Shown: piece after piece, positions 7,267-16,395 of the stretch
Position numbering within the stretch: position 1 is the first letter of the stretch
Layout: each line of letters starts with the position of its first letter
Source of the DNA: Nitrospirota bacterium
Lineage (GTDB): Bacteria > Nitrospirota > Leptospirillia > Leptospirillales > Leptospirillaceae
Assembly: GCA_023481175.1 (NCBI GenBank)
Contig: JAMCWM010000034.1
Span: 1-64,000 of the forward strand
Length of the DNA: 64,000 nucleotides
Reading direction: 5' to 3'
Notes under the pieces: generated by a model
Seen by the model: only the letters and a program-made list of their open reading frames with translations
Databases searched by the model: none
What the model was told of the DNA's origin: nothing
Translations under genes and position numbers: made by a program

Positions 7267-10200
7267 GATCCGGTGGCGGCCGGGACTCCTTCGACAAGGT
7301 CGAGGTGGTTGTCGACGATCCCGATCCAGAGAGAGCTCTCCGGAGTGGTCGAGACGGCCTGTGATTCGAGTTTCTTCAGGACGGGAAGAATCATAGCCTG
7401 AATTTTTCGGTTCAGCTCGGAGACGGTGATCGTTGAAGGGTCGACCTGGTAGGTGAGAAAGGCCGGAATTTCGGGGTCGACGTCGAGCATTCCCCGGAAC
7501 GGGTGTTGTCCGAGAAAACGGGAGAGGGTGTCATAGAGTGTGCGGCGGGAAATATCGGTGATATCGGCATCGGTGTAGCCGGGGAAGGGGACGATCAGGT
7601 CGAGGGAGTTTAGCGTCTCCCTGCTGAAGACAGGAAGGAAGGCCAGTCTCCGGTTCTTTTCGGAAAGTTTTTCGAGGATCATTTCGGCCCGGTTTCCCTG
7701 GCGGACAAGCTCCATTTCGTCTCCGGAAAAAAGGGACGTGCCAAGAATCAGAGTGCTTCGGGGAACGGGGAGAGGCTTTCCCCCGGAATTGATGACGCCG
7801 TCCTTCAGATAGTCGGGAAGAAAATCCCAGGCCGACGGATGGGCTCGCTCGATATTGTCGAGGAAAAGAACGGCATCCGGCCGTTCCTCCAGAATGGTCC
7901 GGATACCTTCGGGAAGGGGACTTGACTTTGAAGATCCCAGAGGACGCTGGAGCAGCATGCTGGCAAAAAGACGGTCGGCATAGAGACCCATATCCCGGAC
8001 CACCAGACGGCCCTTGCCGGGGTCGAGATGATGGGCAATGGCCTGAGCTCCCTCAATCTTTCCCGTCCCTCTTGGACCCGCGAACAGGAACGCTCCCAGC
8101 ACGCCGGACCCCCCCTTCTTGACATGGTAGGTTCCGGAATCGAGAATGGCGCGTATTTCCCCCTGAAGGTCCGGGCGGCCCGGAAATCCCGGCAGGGGTT
8201 CCGGATCCGGAGCCGCCATCAGGAAGGTTCCTTTTCGTTCGCTCTCTTCTTCTTCACGGGCCTCCTCCTTCGTGGTCTTTTCCGGGGCATCGAATTCGGA
8301 AAAGTCGATCTTATCCGCCTGAACTCCTTCGAGAATACGTCCAAGGGCGAATTCCTCGAGTTCGGAGAAAAGGGATCGTCCGAGTTCGGCCAGATCCAGA
8401 AGGGAGGAAAAACGTCGGGCGATGAATGGGTCGATCCTGTTGATGTCCTCGGCTCCGGCAATGAGCCAGACATTCTTGTCCTCATTGGCCTGGGCCAGTT
8501 CCATGACCTTCTGGTTGTAGATTTCCCCATGATAGCCGTAATTGGAAAGCTGGACCTTTGGAAAGAGCTCTTCGAGCGGGTCGACAAAGACGGTCGAGGG
8601 ACGGTTTTTTCGGCTTTTCATAAGAAGGTTCCGGAATTCGGTCCCGTCGAGCTTTTTCTCTTCCGTGATCGTCAGGAAGGAAAACCCGGCCTGCTGGGAG
8701 AGTTTTTCGGCGATCATGCGTCGGACCGGCCGATTCCGTCCGATGATCAGGATCGATTCGTGGGATTTTTTTTGTCTGTTTGAAAAGAGCTCGTTGGCCC
8801 GGTTGACGAGAAAAGGGCCCATTGTCTGGTCTGTGAGCCTCGACCGGACAACCTCCATGGGGCCGGCCGTCGGATCCTTCCAGTTCTGGGCCTTTCGGCG
8901 GATCGAGACATCGATGTCGAGTTGCCTGAGGGAGCGTCGGAGTTTCCTCGCATAATCGCTGCTGTGGAGGACGACGTCCCGGATATCCTCCGGGGCGAAG
9001 CCGTCCATGAGGGCCGCTAGCTTGCCAAGATCGAATCCTGCGATCATGTCGGAGGTCAGAAGGGGAACATGACCAGGAAGAATTTCGTTTTTCTTTGACT
9101 CTTCCAGAAGAAACCTGGCTAAAAGAGCCTTTCGCATTTCAATGTCCGGCAAGGGAATGGGAATGATCCAGTGGATGATGGGCGGCGAATAGAAGGTCTT
9201 TGGAAGATCCTCGGACTTGTCGGCCGAGGCGATCAGCAGATGCGTGCGGTTTCTGGCGAGACGCGAAAGGAAGACCTGGATGTTGTGCAATCCCTGGGGG
9301 TTGGATTGTGCGGCGGCGGAAAGGATTCGTCCATAGTTCTCGAGATAGATGACCAGGGGGGCAAAGGGCTTGATCTTGAAAAGAAACCCTTTCCAGTAAT
9401 TGTCCAGGGCCGATCCGTCGACGGAAAGGAGGGGTTCCAGGGAGAGATTGTAGAGGGGGCGCTTGTATTCGCCGGCCAGGGCCCGGGCAAAGATCGTCCG
9501 TCCAACCTGGGATGTTCCGGTCAGGAGGATCCCGTTCGGCACACTCCCTACCGATTTCTGGGCCGTTGCGACCTGGTAGAGAATCTGGGAAAGTTCGGCC
9601 TTGATCTCGGGGTTTCCGGGGATCTGGCTGAAATCCTCTCCCGGAACGAGGAGTTTTGTTTTGGACACGCTGAGTCCTTCATCTCCTAGTCCCATCCGAA
9701 AAAGGGCGACCAGTGAAAGAATAAGGGCTCCTGACAGCCACCCCGCTCCGGTTCCCATGCTGATGATCGAGCCAATGGTGGCGGAGGGCTTCAGAATCGC
9801 CCCGGATATGAGGAAAAATCCACCGTAAATGATCGATGAGCTCCAGAAATAAATGGCCTTTGGAGCCATGCGGACCGGATTCGGCTTGAAAACGATCTCT
9901 CCATCGGCATTTTCGGAATGGACCTGGGCAGGAATAAGAAGAAAGCTGAGAGCCGAGAGGAGGGTCACGCCCCCGATCCCCCAGAGGGCCAGGGCCAGAG
10001 GGGCGTCGGAAGACCGGAAAACAATTCCGGCCCCAAGGGTTGCCAGAGCGATGAAACTCCATGTTCCGACGAACGAGATGGACGGAGGAGGAATCCCCTT
10101 GGGTCTGCGCTTTTTTTTCGCGGCCTGATAAGGGCGCCCCAGGCTCTTCCCGATGCCGGCCAGAACGACGGCATGCATGAGAAGAAGCAGGAAGATGACG

Positions 10201-10313
10201 AGCGAGGCCATCAGGGGGATCTGGGCATAGATGGGGTCGATCTCCCGGCGGAAGAACAGGGAGGCCGAGACCCAGGCGAGCCCCACGACCATGATGACAA
10301 TCGGCTGCAGCAT
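7242..10313 (-). CDS. Membrane-anchored protein with three degenerate AAA+ modules
   Basis: A 1023-residue protein. Six likely membrane segments lie in residues 1-207. Module 1 (about 222-470) resembles FtsH, but its Walker A is GTSQVGRT (K to R) and its Walker B ends YLEN. Module 2 (about 500-665) has GRNRPVRR at Walker A and VFVDPLEE at Walker B, with an FtsH-like INRIDPFIARRF segment. A linker rich in E and K follows (675-695). Module 3 (about 700-985) resembles the ClpB D2 domain, with an intact Walker A GPRGTGK (746-752). Its Walker B is LFLDNIERAHP (Glu to Asn) and sensor 1 is TSL instead of TSN. ATG 10313 overlaps the uvrC stop (TGATG) and has GGGAGAG upstream, so the two are co-translated. 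ATP hydrolysis seems impaired in every module; a scaffold, pseudo-unfoldase or regulatory role is inference. Confidence 0.8.
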   Translation of the reverse strand: MLQPIVIMVVGLAWVSASLFFRREIDPIYAQIPLMASLVIFLLLLMHAVVLAGIGKSLGRPYQAAKKKRRPKGIPPPSISFVGTWSFIALATLGAGIVFRSSDAPLALALWGIGGVTLLSALSFLLIPAQVHSENADGEIVFKPNPVRMAPKAIYFWSSSIIYGGFFLISGAILKPSATIGSIISMGTGAGWLSGALILSLVALFRMGLGDEGLSVSKTKLLVPGEDFSQIPGNPEIKAELSQILYQVATAQKSVGSVPNGILLTGTSQVGRTIFARALAGEYKRPLYNLSLEPLLSVDGSALDNYWKGFLFKIKPFAPLVIYLENYGRILSAAAQSNPQGLHNIQVFLSRLARNRTHLLIASADKSEDLPKTFYSPPIIHWIIPIPLPDIEMRKALLARFLLEESKKNEILPGHVPLLTSDMIAGFDLGKLAALMDGFAPEDIRDVVLHSSDYARKLRRSLRQLDIDVSIRRKAQNWKDPTAGPMEVVRSRLTDQTMGPFLVNRANELFSNRQKKSHESILIIGRNRPVRRMIAEKLSQQAGFSFLTITEEKKLDGTEFRNLLMKSRKNRPSTVFVDPLEELFPKVQLSNYGYHGEIYNQKVMELAQANEDKNVWLIAGAEDINRIDPFIARRFSSLLDLAELGRSLFSELEEFALGRILEGVQADKIDFSEFDAPEKTTKEEAREEEESERKGTFLMAAPDPEPLPGFPGRPDLQGEIRAILDSGTYHVKKGGSGVLGAFLFAGPRGTGKIEGAQAIAHHLDPGKGRLVVRDMGLYADRLFASMLLQRPLGSSKSSPLPEGIRTILEERPDAVLFLDNIERAHPSAWDFLPDYLKDGVINSGGKPLPVPRSTLILGTSLFSGDEMELVRQGNRAEMILEKLSEKNRRLAFLPVFSRETLNSLDLIVPFPGYTDADITDISRRTLYDTLSRFLGQHPFRGMLDVDPEIPAFLTYQVDPSTITVSELNRKIQAMILPVLKKLESQAVSTTPESSLWIGIVDNHLDLVEGVPAATGSQSASESS

Positions 10314-12172
10314 CAGGAACTCTCCCTGTCGCCAGAACTCTCCACGATCAGCGTGTCCCGAATCTTTCCTGCAAGGGCTGCCGGAAGGGAGCATCGACGG
10401 GAGATTTCCTCCGGAGTGGCCGCCCTGAGCGACTCGACCGAACCGAAGGCCTGGATCAGCTGCCGCTCCCGGGATGGTCCGATTCCGGGAATTTCGAGAA
10501 GGCGGGACCGGGTCAGGGCCTCTTCCCGGATTTTACGGTGGTAGGTGATGGCGAAACGGTGGGCTTCGTCCCGAATGCGAAGAAGAAGGTGGGTCGCGGC
10601 CCTGTGCGGGGGGAGCAGGAGGGGTTCAGGAAACTCTTCCGCCACGATCCGCTCGAGCTTTCCTGTACGGTTACGCTCCTTCGCAAGACCCATGACCTGG
10701 AAAGGTGCCGCTTTCCTGTTCATTTTCTCCAGGGCTTCAAGGGATGCCCTAAGCTGGGGGCGCCCCCCGTCGATCAGCAGAAGATCGGGCAGGGGCTGGT
10801 CGTCGAAGTGGCGTTCCAGAACCTCGGCAAGCATCCTGAAGTCGTCCTGTCCCTTCCCGTAACGGATCCGGAACCTCCGATAGAGGGACTTGTCGGGAAT
10901 CCCGTCCACAAAGACAACGAGCGAAGCGACCGGGTAGGCATCCCCCGTGTTCGAGATGTCCACGCATCCGATGGAGCGGGGAGAAGAGGGCAGGGAGAGG
11001 AGTTCCCGAACATCTTCGAGAGTCTTGAGGCGGTCTTCCTGGCTTCTGACCCGCTCCCGGAGGGCCTCCCGGGCATTGTCGATGGCAAGCTCCAGCACGA
11101 TTTTCCTTTCTCCCCGTTTGGGATGGAGCAGGGATACCCGTTCTCCTTTCTTTTCGGTCATCCATTCCAGGGACATGAGGGGAGCGCTGGAAAGAGAATG
11201 GGAGAGAAGGATCTCGTCGGGAAGGACGGCGGTTTCCTGGGAATAGTGCTGCTCGAGAAAGGCCAGGAGCAGGTCTTCCGGGGCATCCCCGTCCGGGTTC
11301 TTGATATGGACCTCCCGCCGGCCCGAAACCCTGCCGTTTCGGATTGAAAGGAGCTGAATCTGGATCCAGGGCCCTTCGCTGACCAGGGCGATCGCATCCA
11401 CCGGGTGATGCATCGAGAACTCGACTGTCTGACGTTCGAGAATCGTCCGGATGCTTCCGATCATCTCTCGGACCTGGGCGGCCTTCTCGAAGTCGAGGTC
11501 CCGGGCATGACGGGCCATTTCGGCGTGAAGGTGATCCTCGAGGTCCCGGTTTTTGCCTTCGAGGAACAGTCGGACCCCTTCGGCCATTTTTCTGTATTCA
11601 TCGGGAGAAACTAGCCCGGCACAGGGTCCGAGGCAGCGGTTGATCTGATACTCGATGCACGGACGTTCGATTGTCTTTTCGAGATCGAGGGTGCAGGTCG
11701 CGAGAGGAAAGAGCCGTGCGATGGATTTGAGGGTATCCCGGAGAGCCCCGGGGTTGGCGTAGGGACCAAAGTAAAGGTCCTTTCCGGGGCGTACGCGACG
11801 CGTCACCGAAAGGCGCGGATAGGTTTCGGACCAGGAAAACCGGAGATAGGGATAGGTCTTGTCGTCCCGGAACAGGACATTGAAGCGGGGGCGATATTTT
11901 TTGATCAGTGTGTTTTCGAGAATCAGGGCGTCAAGTTCGCTTCGGGTCACCAGGGTTTCGATGGTCCGGACCCTTTCCGTCATCTTCCGGATCCTGGGGG
12001 AGGCCGGACGTGTTTTCTGGAAGTAGGAGCGGACCCGGTCCTTCAGGCTCTTCGATTTTCCGACATAAAGAACCTCGTCCTCCCCTCCCTTCATCAGGTA
12101 GACCCCGGGGGAATCGGGAAGGAGTCTGAGTTTCTCTTCCAGATGGAGGGACAGGGATGGTTCGTTCTCCAA
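10313..12172 (-). CDS. uvrC: Excinuclease ABC subunit C
   Basis: Makes both incisions around bulky lesions in UvrABC nucleotide excision repair. Visible parts: the GIY-YIG nuclease (about residues 15-95; GVYLMKGG...VLYVGKSKSL), a UVR motif (DLEDHLHAEMARHARDLDFE), the RNase H-like C-terminal nuclease (IGCVDISNTG, PDLLLIDGGRPQL), and tandem helix-hairpin-helix (LEIPGIGPSRERQLIQAFGS). The start is TTG, supported by GGAGG seven bases upstream. The 619-residue length is typical. The downstream AAA+ gene is translationally coupled. Confidence 0.96.
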   Translation of the reverse strand: MENEPSLSLHLEEKLRLLPDSPGVYLMKGGEDEVLYVGKSKSLKDRVRSYFQKTRPASPRIRKMTERVRTIETLVTRSELDALILENTLIKKYRPRFNVLFRDDKTYPYLRFSWSETYPRLSVTRRVRPGKDLYFGPYANPGALRDTLKSIARLFPLATCTLDLEKTIERPCIEYQINRCLGPCAGLVSPDEYRKMAEGVRLFLEGKNRDLEDHLHAEMARHARDLDFEKAAQVREMIGSIRTILERQTVEFSMHHPVDAIALVSEGPWIQIQLLSIRNGRVSGRREVHIKNPDGDAPEDLLLAFLEQHYSQETAVLPDEILLSHSLSSAPLMSLEWMTEKKGERVSLLHPKRGERKIVLELAIDNAREALRERVRSQEDRLKTLEDVRELLSLPSSPRSIGCVDISNTGDAYPVASLVVFVDGIPDKSLYRRFRIRYGKGQDDFRMLAEVLERHFDDQPLPDLLLIDGGRPQLRASLEALEKMNRKAAPFQVMGLAKERNRTGKLERIVAEEFPEPLLLPPHRAATHLLLRIRDEAHRFAITYHRKIREEALTRSRLLEIPGIGPSRERQLIQAFGSVESLRAATPEEISRRCSLPAALAGKIRDTLIVESSGDRESS

Positions 12173-12357
12173 GAATCAGCCTCCGGCAGGGAGCCAGACG
12201 ATATTGTTGTGGGGAGGAGGGTCTCTTATAATGAAGGAAAGGGCCGGTGTCCTTCGTCTGGCAGACGGTCATTGTCCCTCCTGGACAGTGTAGCATGGAG
12301 TCAGGGTCCGGGAAATGACAAGCAAGCCGCAACGCGTCTTCCCAAAAGGAGATTCCG

Positions 12358-12609
12358 ATGGAAGGAAAACAGGGTCCGGAGCTCTCCCCGCCCCCCGGAA
12401 AGGACGAAGAGCCCGTCGAGGAAGAGCCGATGAACCGTCATGAGTGGTATGGTCTGCTCCGGTATTTTCTTGGCGGCCTGGGCGTGGCTGTATTCTTTTT
12501 CTTCATGATGGCCAGCGGGCCCAAGGGTGTGCTGGCCGGAGGCGTCTCCCTTCTGGTGGGTCTCCTGGTCTGGGTCGTCTACCGCTATGTCTTCCGGGAG
12601 GTGGACTAG
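12358..12609 (+). CDS. Small two-helix membrane protein, unknown
   Basis: An 83-residue protein with a charged N-terminus (about residues 1-27, rich in P and E) followed by two close hydrophobic segments: YFLGGLGVAVFFFFMMASG and GVLAGGVSLLVGLLVWVVYR. AAAAGGAGATTCCG before the ATG is a good ribosome site. It lies alone between the divergent uvrC and the convergent ftsY. The membrane topology is visible; no function can be given. Confidence 0.7.
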   Translation: MEGKQGPELSPPPGKDEEPVEEEPMNRHEWYGLLRYFLGGLGVAVFFFFMMASGPKGVLAGGVSLLVGLLVWVVYRYVFREVD

Positions 12610-12617
12610 GGGACGGT

Positions 12618-13529
12618 TTACTCCTGTCTCAGGATGGATCTTGCAAACATCAGGGAATCGAAGGGAAGAAGGTCGGACGCCTTCTCTCCCACGCCGATGA
12701 AACGGACAGGAAGGTGATGTTTCTGAGCCAGGGCGACGGCCACCCCGCCCTTTGATGTCCCGTCGAGTTTCGTGAGGATGAGGCCGCTCACGGGGGCGAT
12801 CTTCCGGAATTCCTCGAGCTGGGCCAGGGCGTTTTGCCCAATCGTTGCGTCCAGAACCAAAAGGATTTCGACCGGGGTCTCCGGGTCTTCCTTGCGGATG
12901 ACTGATCCGATTTTTTTAAGCTCCGCCATCAGATTGTGCTTGTTCTGGAGCCGGCCTGCCGTATCGATGATGGCGACGTCCATCTTCCGCGCCCTTGCCG
13001 CCTTGACGGTGTCGAAGGCGACGGAAGCGGGATCCGCTCCCGGCTTCTGGTGAACCACCGGAACATCGAGCTGTTCCCCCCACTTCCTCAGCTGTTCGAC
13101 CGCCGCCGCTCTAAAGGTGTCGGCGGCTCCGAGGATCACTGTCCGTCCCTGATCGCGGAAATACATTGCGAGCTTTCCCGTCGTTGTGGTCTTCCCGACC
13201 CCATTGACTCCTACCATGAGGATGACGAGCGGCCCATTTCCGGGGGAAGAATCCCAGAGGGGGGGAGTCTGAGGAAATTCTCCGGCCATTTTTTGTTCGA
13301 GATGGGCGAGACTTTCTTCAGGGGTAACCTCGGGGTGGTCCTTTTCCCATTCCCGAAGATCCGAAACCAGGGATTGTGCGACGACAGGTCCCACATCCGC
13401 TGTGATCAGGATCTCCTCGAGGTCCCGGTAAAAGGAAGGGTCTTTTCTTCGAAACAGGACTTCGACCGCCGAGGCGATCCGCGTGCGGGTTTTGGCCAGA
13501 CCTTCCTTGATCTTTTCGAACAAGCCCAT
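12618..13529 (-). CDS. ftsY: Signal recognition particle receptor FtsY
   Basis: GTPase that docks the SRP-ribosome complex at the inner membrane. NG domains: a four-helix N domain (residues 1-95), G1 GVNGVGKTTTTGKLA, DTFRAAA, G3 DTAGRLQNKHNLM, and G4 TKLDGTSKGG. I start at ATG 13529 (MGLFEKIKEG), whose first base is the last base of the ybeY stop. This gives 303 residues, without the acidic A domain seen in some bacteria. A longer in-frame extension exists but lies inside ybeY and looks non-coding. Confidence 0.96.
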   Translation of the reverse strand: MGLFEKIKEGLAKTRTRIASAVEVLFRRKDPSFYRDLEEILITADVGPVVAQSLVSDLREWEKDHPEVTPEESLAHLEQKMAGEFPQTPPLWDSSPGNGPLVILMVGVNGVGKTTTTGKLAMYFRDQGRTVILGAADTFRAAAVEQLRKWGEQLDVPVVHQKPGADPASVAFDTVKAARARKMDVAIIDTAGRLQNKHNLMAELKKIGSVIRKEDPETPVEILLVLDATIGQNALAQLEEFRKIAPVSGLILTKLDGTSKGGVAVALAQKHHLPVRFIGVGEKASDLLPFDSLMFARSILRQE

Positions 13530-14050
13530 CAGCCAGGGATCCTTTCGCGAATGTCGGTCTCGGGAATTTTTCCCGAGATGTTGGCGGGGAATTCGAGGGC
13601 CGGCTCTTTTTTCCGGATGGCCCTGGCCATCCGGTCCTCGGCCTTCTTCATCTCCCGGGCCTCCTGCTCCCCACGCTCGTGGTCGTACCCGAGAAGGTGG
13701 CACAGTCCGTGGATCATGAGATTCGTGATCTCGTCATCGAGCGGAATGTCTACCGTGTCGGCCTGGGCAAAGGCCCTCGGGAGAGAGATGACGATCTCTC
13801 CCAAAAAGGGGTTTTTGGGGGAAGGCATGCCAGGCAGGGGCGGGCCTGCCTCGAAGGACAGGACATCCGTCGTCCGTCTCTTGTTACGGTAGGCGGCATT
13901 GAGGGCGCGCATCCGCCGGTCGTTGACCAGGACGATGGTCAGATCCCAGGAGGATCGCCCCATCGTCCGGAGGCCCCAGAGCGCATGTCGTCCGAGGCGA
14001 TCCTTGTCGATATTGATGGTTCGCTGAAGATCAAGAATGTCCACGGCCAT
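13529..14050 (-). CDS. ybeY: Endoribonuclease YbeY (rRNA maturation)
   Basis: Metal-dependent RNase acting in 16S rRNA 3' maturation and ribosome quality control. The zinc motif HGLCHLLGYDH is present with H114, H118 and H124, preceded by the conserved RNKRRTTDVLSF and GEIVIS segments. The 173-residue length includes a short basic C-terminal extension. It sits between phoH and ftsY, a widely conserved order, and overlaps the ftsY start by one base. Confidence 0.95.
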   Translation of the reverse strand: MAVDILDLQRTINIDKDRLGRHALWGLRTMGRSSWDLTIVLVNDRRMRALNAAYRNKRRTTDVLSFEAGPPLPGMPSPKNPFLGEIVISLPRAFAQADTVDIPLDDEITNLMIHGLCHLLGYDHERGEQEAREMKKAEDRMARAIRKKEPALEFPANISGKIPETDIRERIPG

Positions 14051-14058
14051 GGTGTGTC

Positions 14059-15087
14059 CTACCCTCGAGAGCGCGGGCGGCTTTTGCTCCGGGTCCCGTC
14101 AGGCTTCTCCGGAGAGGAACTTCCTTCTTTCCGGGGTGTTTCGTAGCGTTCGTAAGCCTTGATGATTTCCTGGACAAGACGGTGGCGCACGACATCCACA
14201 TCCGAGAAGAAGGTGAAGGAGATGCCATCGATTCCTTTGAGGACTTCCTGCGCCTCGAGAAGTCCGCTGTAACGATCCTGGGGCAGATCGATCTGGGTCG
14301 TGTCCCCCGTAATGACGGCCTTGGAGTTGAAGCCGATCCGGGTGAGGAACATCTTCATCTGTTCGACGGTGGCATTCTGGGCTTCGTCGAGAATGACAAA
14401 GGAGTCGTTGAGGGTGCGGCCCCGCATGAAGGCCAGGGGGGCGATCTCGATTTCCCGGCGATCCATCATGCGGTTGACCTTCTCTACGTCGATCATGTCG
14501 AAAAGAGCATCGTACAAAGGTCGGAGATAAGGATTGATCTTCTCCGCAATGTCCCCGGGAAGAAAGCCCAGTTTTTCTCCGGCCTCGACCGCCGGCCGGA
14601 CCAGGATGATTCTCCGGAAGGCCCCCTTCAGGAGATGGTGGACAGCCAGCGCGACCGCAAGATAGGTCTTTCCGGTCCCGGCCGGTCCGACTCCGAAGAC
14701 GATATCCTTTTTCTTCATGGCCCGGATGTATTCGAGCTGATGGAGGGACTTGGGGAAAATGACGCGCTTCTTGCTGTTTATGGGGACATATTCGGAAAGC
14801 AGATCCTTGAGAGAAAGGTGAGGGGAGCTCCGGGAGACGGAGATGGCCTGACGTATCTCCTCCTCCCGTATCGTATAGCCGGCGGCCATGAGAGAGGTCA
14901 GATCATTGATGACCCGGGAACCCTGAACGACATCCTCCTCCTCTCCCACCATCGTAAGGACGGGGCCGTTGACCGAAATGCGAAGGTGAAAGGCCTCCTC
15001 GAAGAGGTGGATGTGGCGGTTCATTTCCCCCAGGAACCCGGCGGTGTCGAGATTCGGGGGAAGGTCGAGGTTTTGACGAATCGCCAT
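14059..15087 (-). CDS. PhoH-like ATPase (YbeZ type)
   Basis: Cytoplasmic P-loop ATPase of the PhoH/YbeZ family, usually linked to YbeY in RNA metabolism. Walker A GPAGTGKTYLA and Walker B FVILDEAQN are intact; the segments RRIILVRPAVEAGEKLGFLP and TGDTTQIDLPQ are family hallmarks. The C-terminus is basic and rich in S, R and K. It begins on the last base of the stress-protein stop and ends eight bases before ybeY, so the three genes look like one unit. Confidence 0.93.
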   Translation of the reverse strand: MAIRQNLDLPPNLDTAGFLGEMNRHIHLFEEAFHLRISVNGPVLTMVGEEEDVVQGSRVINDLTSLMAAGYTIREEEIRQAISVSRSSPHLSLKDLLSEYVPINSKKRVIFPKSLHQLEYIRAMKKKDIVFGVGPAGTGKTYLAVALAVHHLLKGAFRRIILVRPAVEAGEKLGFLPGDIAEKINPYLRPLYDALFDMIDVEKVNRMMDRREIEIAPLAFMRGRTLNDSFVILDEAQNATVEQMKMFLTRIGFNSKAVITGDTTQIDLPQDRYSGLLEAQEVLKGIDGISFTFFSDVDVVRHRLVQEIIKAYERYETPRKEGSSSPEKPDGTRSKSRPRSRG

Positions 15088-15620
15088 CAGTCCTTCCGGA
15101 TATCCTGGGTGAGAATCATCGGCTGGAGAGCATTTTCCCCTGTCAAGGGAAGCAGGGCGGATTTTTTCAGGGACTCCACGCGGGACGGTTCCTTGAGAAT
15201 GAGAACAGGGATGGGCGAGAGATGCATGAGAGAGGTCGAGACCGATCCGACCATGAGGCGTCCCAGAAGGTTTCTGGCATGGGAGAGGAGAAGGACGAGA
15301 TCGAAATTGCCGGAAACGGCCAAGGAGGTCAGCGTGTGGTCTGCCCTTCCACGATAGACCCCGGCAGAGATCCGACCCGGGAAAGGTTCGAAGGAGCGGG
15401 CGATGGCGGTCAGGCGGCCCATGGCTTCCCGGGCGACGGGTTCGAGGGAGACATCGGGAAGCGGAAAATCGGTCGGGATCTCGTCAAAGGCCTCAAGGAC
15501 AAAAGCGACATGAATTTCTTCCAGGTCTGTTCCGCCAATCTCCCGGATCTGCCGGAGAAGCTCCGGAGAAAGGGGGGAGAGATCGGAGGGAAAAAGGATG
15601 CGGCGAAAGGAGCAGGACAT
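15087..15620 (-). CDS. Universal stress protein family (UspA-like)
   Basis: A 177-residue single Usp domain: FRRILFPSDLSPLS at the start, then a C-terminal LGRLMVGSVSTSLMHLSPIP followed by VLIL, matching the G-x2-G-x9-GS nucleotide-binding motif of ATP-binding Usps. ATG 15620 is preferred because GGGAGGG lies 11 bases upstream; the in-frame TTG nine bases earlier is too close to that site. It is first in the usp-phoH-ybeY-ftsY series. Its ligand and role cannot be read from the sequence. Confidence 0.8.
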   Translation of the reverse strand: MSCSFRRILFPSDLSPLSPELLRQIREIGGTDLEEIHVAFVLEAFDEIPTDFPLPDVSLEPVAREAMGRLTAIARSFEPFPGRISAGVYRGRADHTLTSLAVSGNFDLVLLLSHARNLLGRLMVGSVSTSLMHLSPIPVLILKEPSRVESLKKSALLPLTGENALQPMILTQDIRKD

Positions 15621-15767
15621 AGAAGGCAAGACCCTCCCTGGAAATTTCGGGTGATCCGGAAGACTGCGGATATCCGTCGATCCAGAATATCACAGCTCCA
15701 TCCTTTTGATCCAACCTGTCGGAAGAGGGAAGGAAAGGGAAATGGGGAGGGGAGACGCGGGGAAGAG

Positions 15768-15794
15768 GCGGACAACCCGTCCCGGGCTGTCCGC
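15768..15794 (-). terminator. Hairpin after the cytochrome c gene
   Basis: GCGGACA (15768-15774) pairs with TGTCCGC (15788-15794), with inner CCCG/CGGG pairing. It lies 14 bases beyond the cytochrome stop. There is no clear T-run on the minus side, so termination is only likely. Confidence 0.45.
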
Positions 15795-15807
15795 AAAAGG
15801 AAGGCTT

Positions 15808-16395
15808 TCAGCGAAGGGAAAGGTCGGGTGAGGAAGAATTTTTTGCCACAGTCGCGGCGGATCGTGTGGTTTTTCTGGCGGATTCCTCATGGACAGGTTG
15901 TTTCGCCACCCAGTCCGCCGAACCGGTGACACAGTCCATATCTCCCCCGCACCCCAGGCTCCGTTCATACATCACGGCTTCCCAGGCCTGCTTGTCGGTG
16001 ATTTGCCCGGCGGTGACGAAGCCGACCATGGCCGGCTGGAGCGGGGAGCCGTTCGTGACGACCCATACCATTTCCCCCGCTGTCCGGACCTGGTCAAATT
16101 TGTGGTTTGTAAAATTGCGCGGGGAAGGATCCATCCCGGCCGCTCCGGGCCCGTCTCCCTTTCCTGTGGCCCCGTGGCAGGTATAGCAGGTTCCGGCCCC
16201 GTTAAAGACTTCCTTCCCTTTGGCTATGATATCGGCTGTGACCGGAAAGGGGGGCTTCATGGCCTTGGCCGCTGCGATCTGGTCCGCAGGAACACGGGGC
16301 TTCAGGATATCGAGTTCCCCCGCCTGGGCGGGAAAGGAAAAAAGGAGAGCGACTGTCATTCCCATGCCTGCCTGAATCAAACGCCACCTTTGCAT
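15808..16395 (-). CDS. Periplasmic monohaem cytochrome c
   Basis: A 195-residue exported electron carrier. A signal peptide (MQRWRLIQAGMGMTVALLFS, cleavage near AQAG) precedes a class I haem c domain with CYTCH at about residue 70 and a likely Met ligand in GSPLQPAMVGF. The C-terminus holds two extra cysteines (SLGCGGDMDC) and a serine/lysine-rich tail. AAAGGAGACAAACG before the ATG is a strong ribosome site. It follows the nirK-like gene and is separated from it by a terminator, so it may have its own promoter. Confidence 0.88.
   Translation of the reverse strand: MQRWRLIQAGMGMTVALLFSFPAQAGELDILKPRVPADQIAAAKAMKPPFPVTADIIAKGKEVFNGAGTCYTCHGATGKGDGPGAAGMDPSPRNFTNHKFDQVRTAGEMVWVVTNGSPLQPAMVGFVTAGQITDKQAWEAVMYERSLGCGGDMDCVTGSADWVAKQPVHEESARKTTRSAATVAKNSSSPDLSLR

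Noticed and set aside
7242-10394. Longer start of the AAA+ protein
   Set aside because: The extra 27 residues lie inside uvrC; the inner ATG has a ribosome site and starts directly with a membrane helix.
12618-13703. Longer FtsY start (361 residues)
   Set aside because: The extra 58 residues are basic, proline-rich and lie entirely inside ybeY; ATG 13529 fits the family start.
14182-15357. A 391-codon plus-strand frame opposite phoH
   Set aside because: Shadow of phoH and the Usp gene: low-complexity E/D/G composition and no ribosome site, while the minus frames are conserved families.
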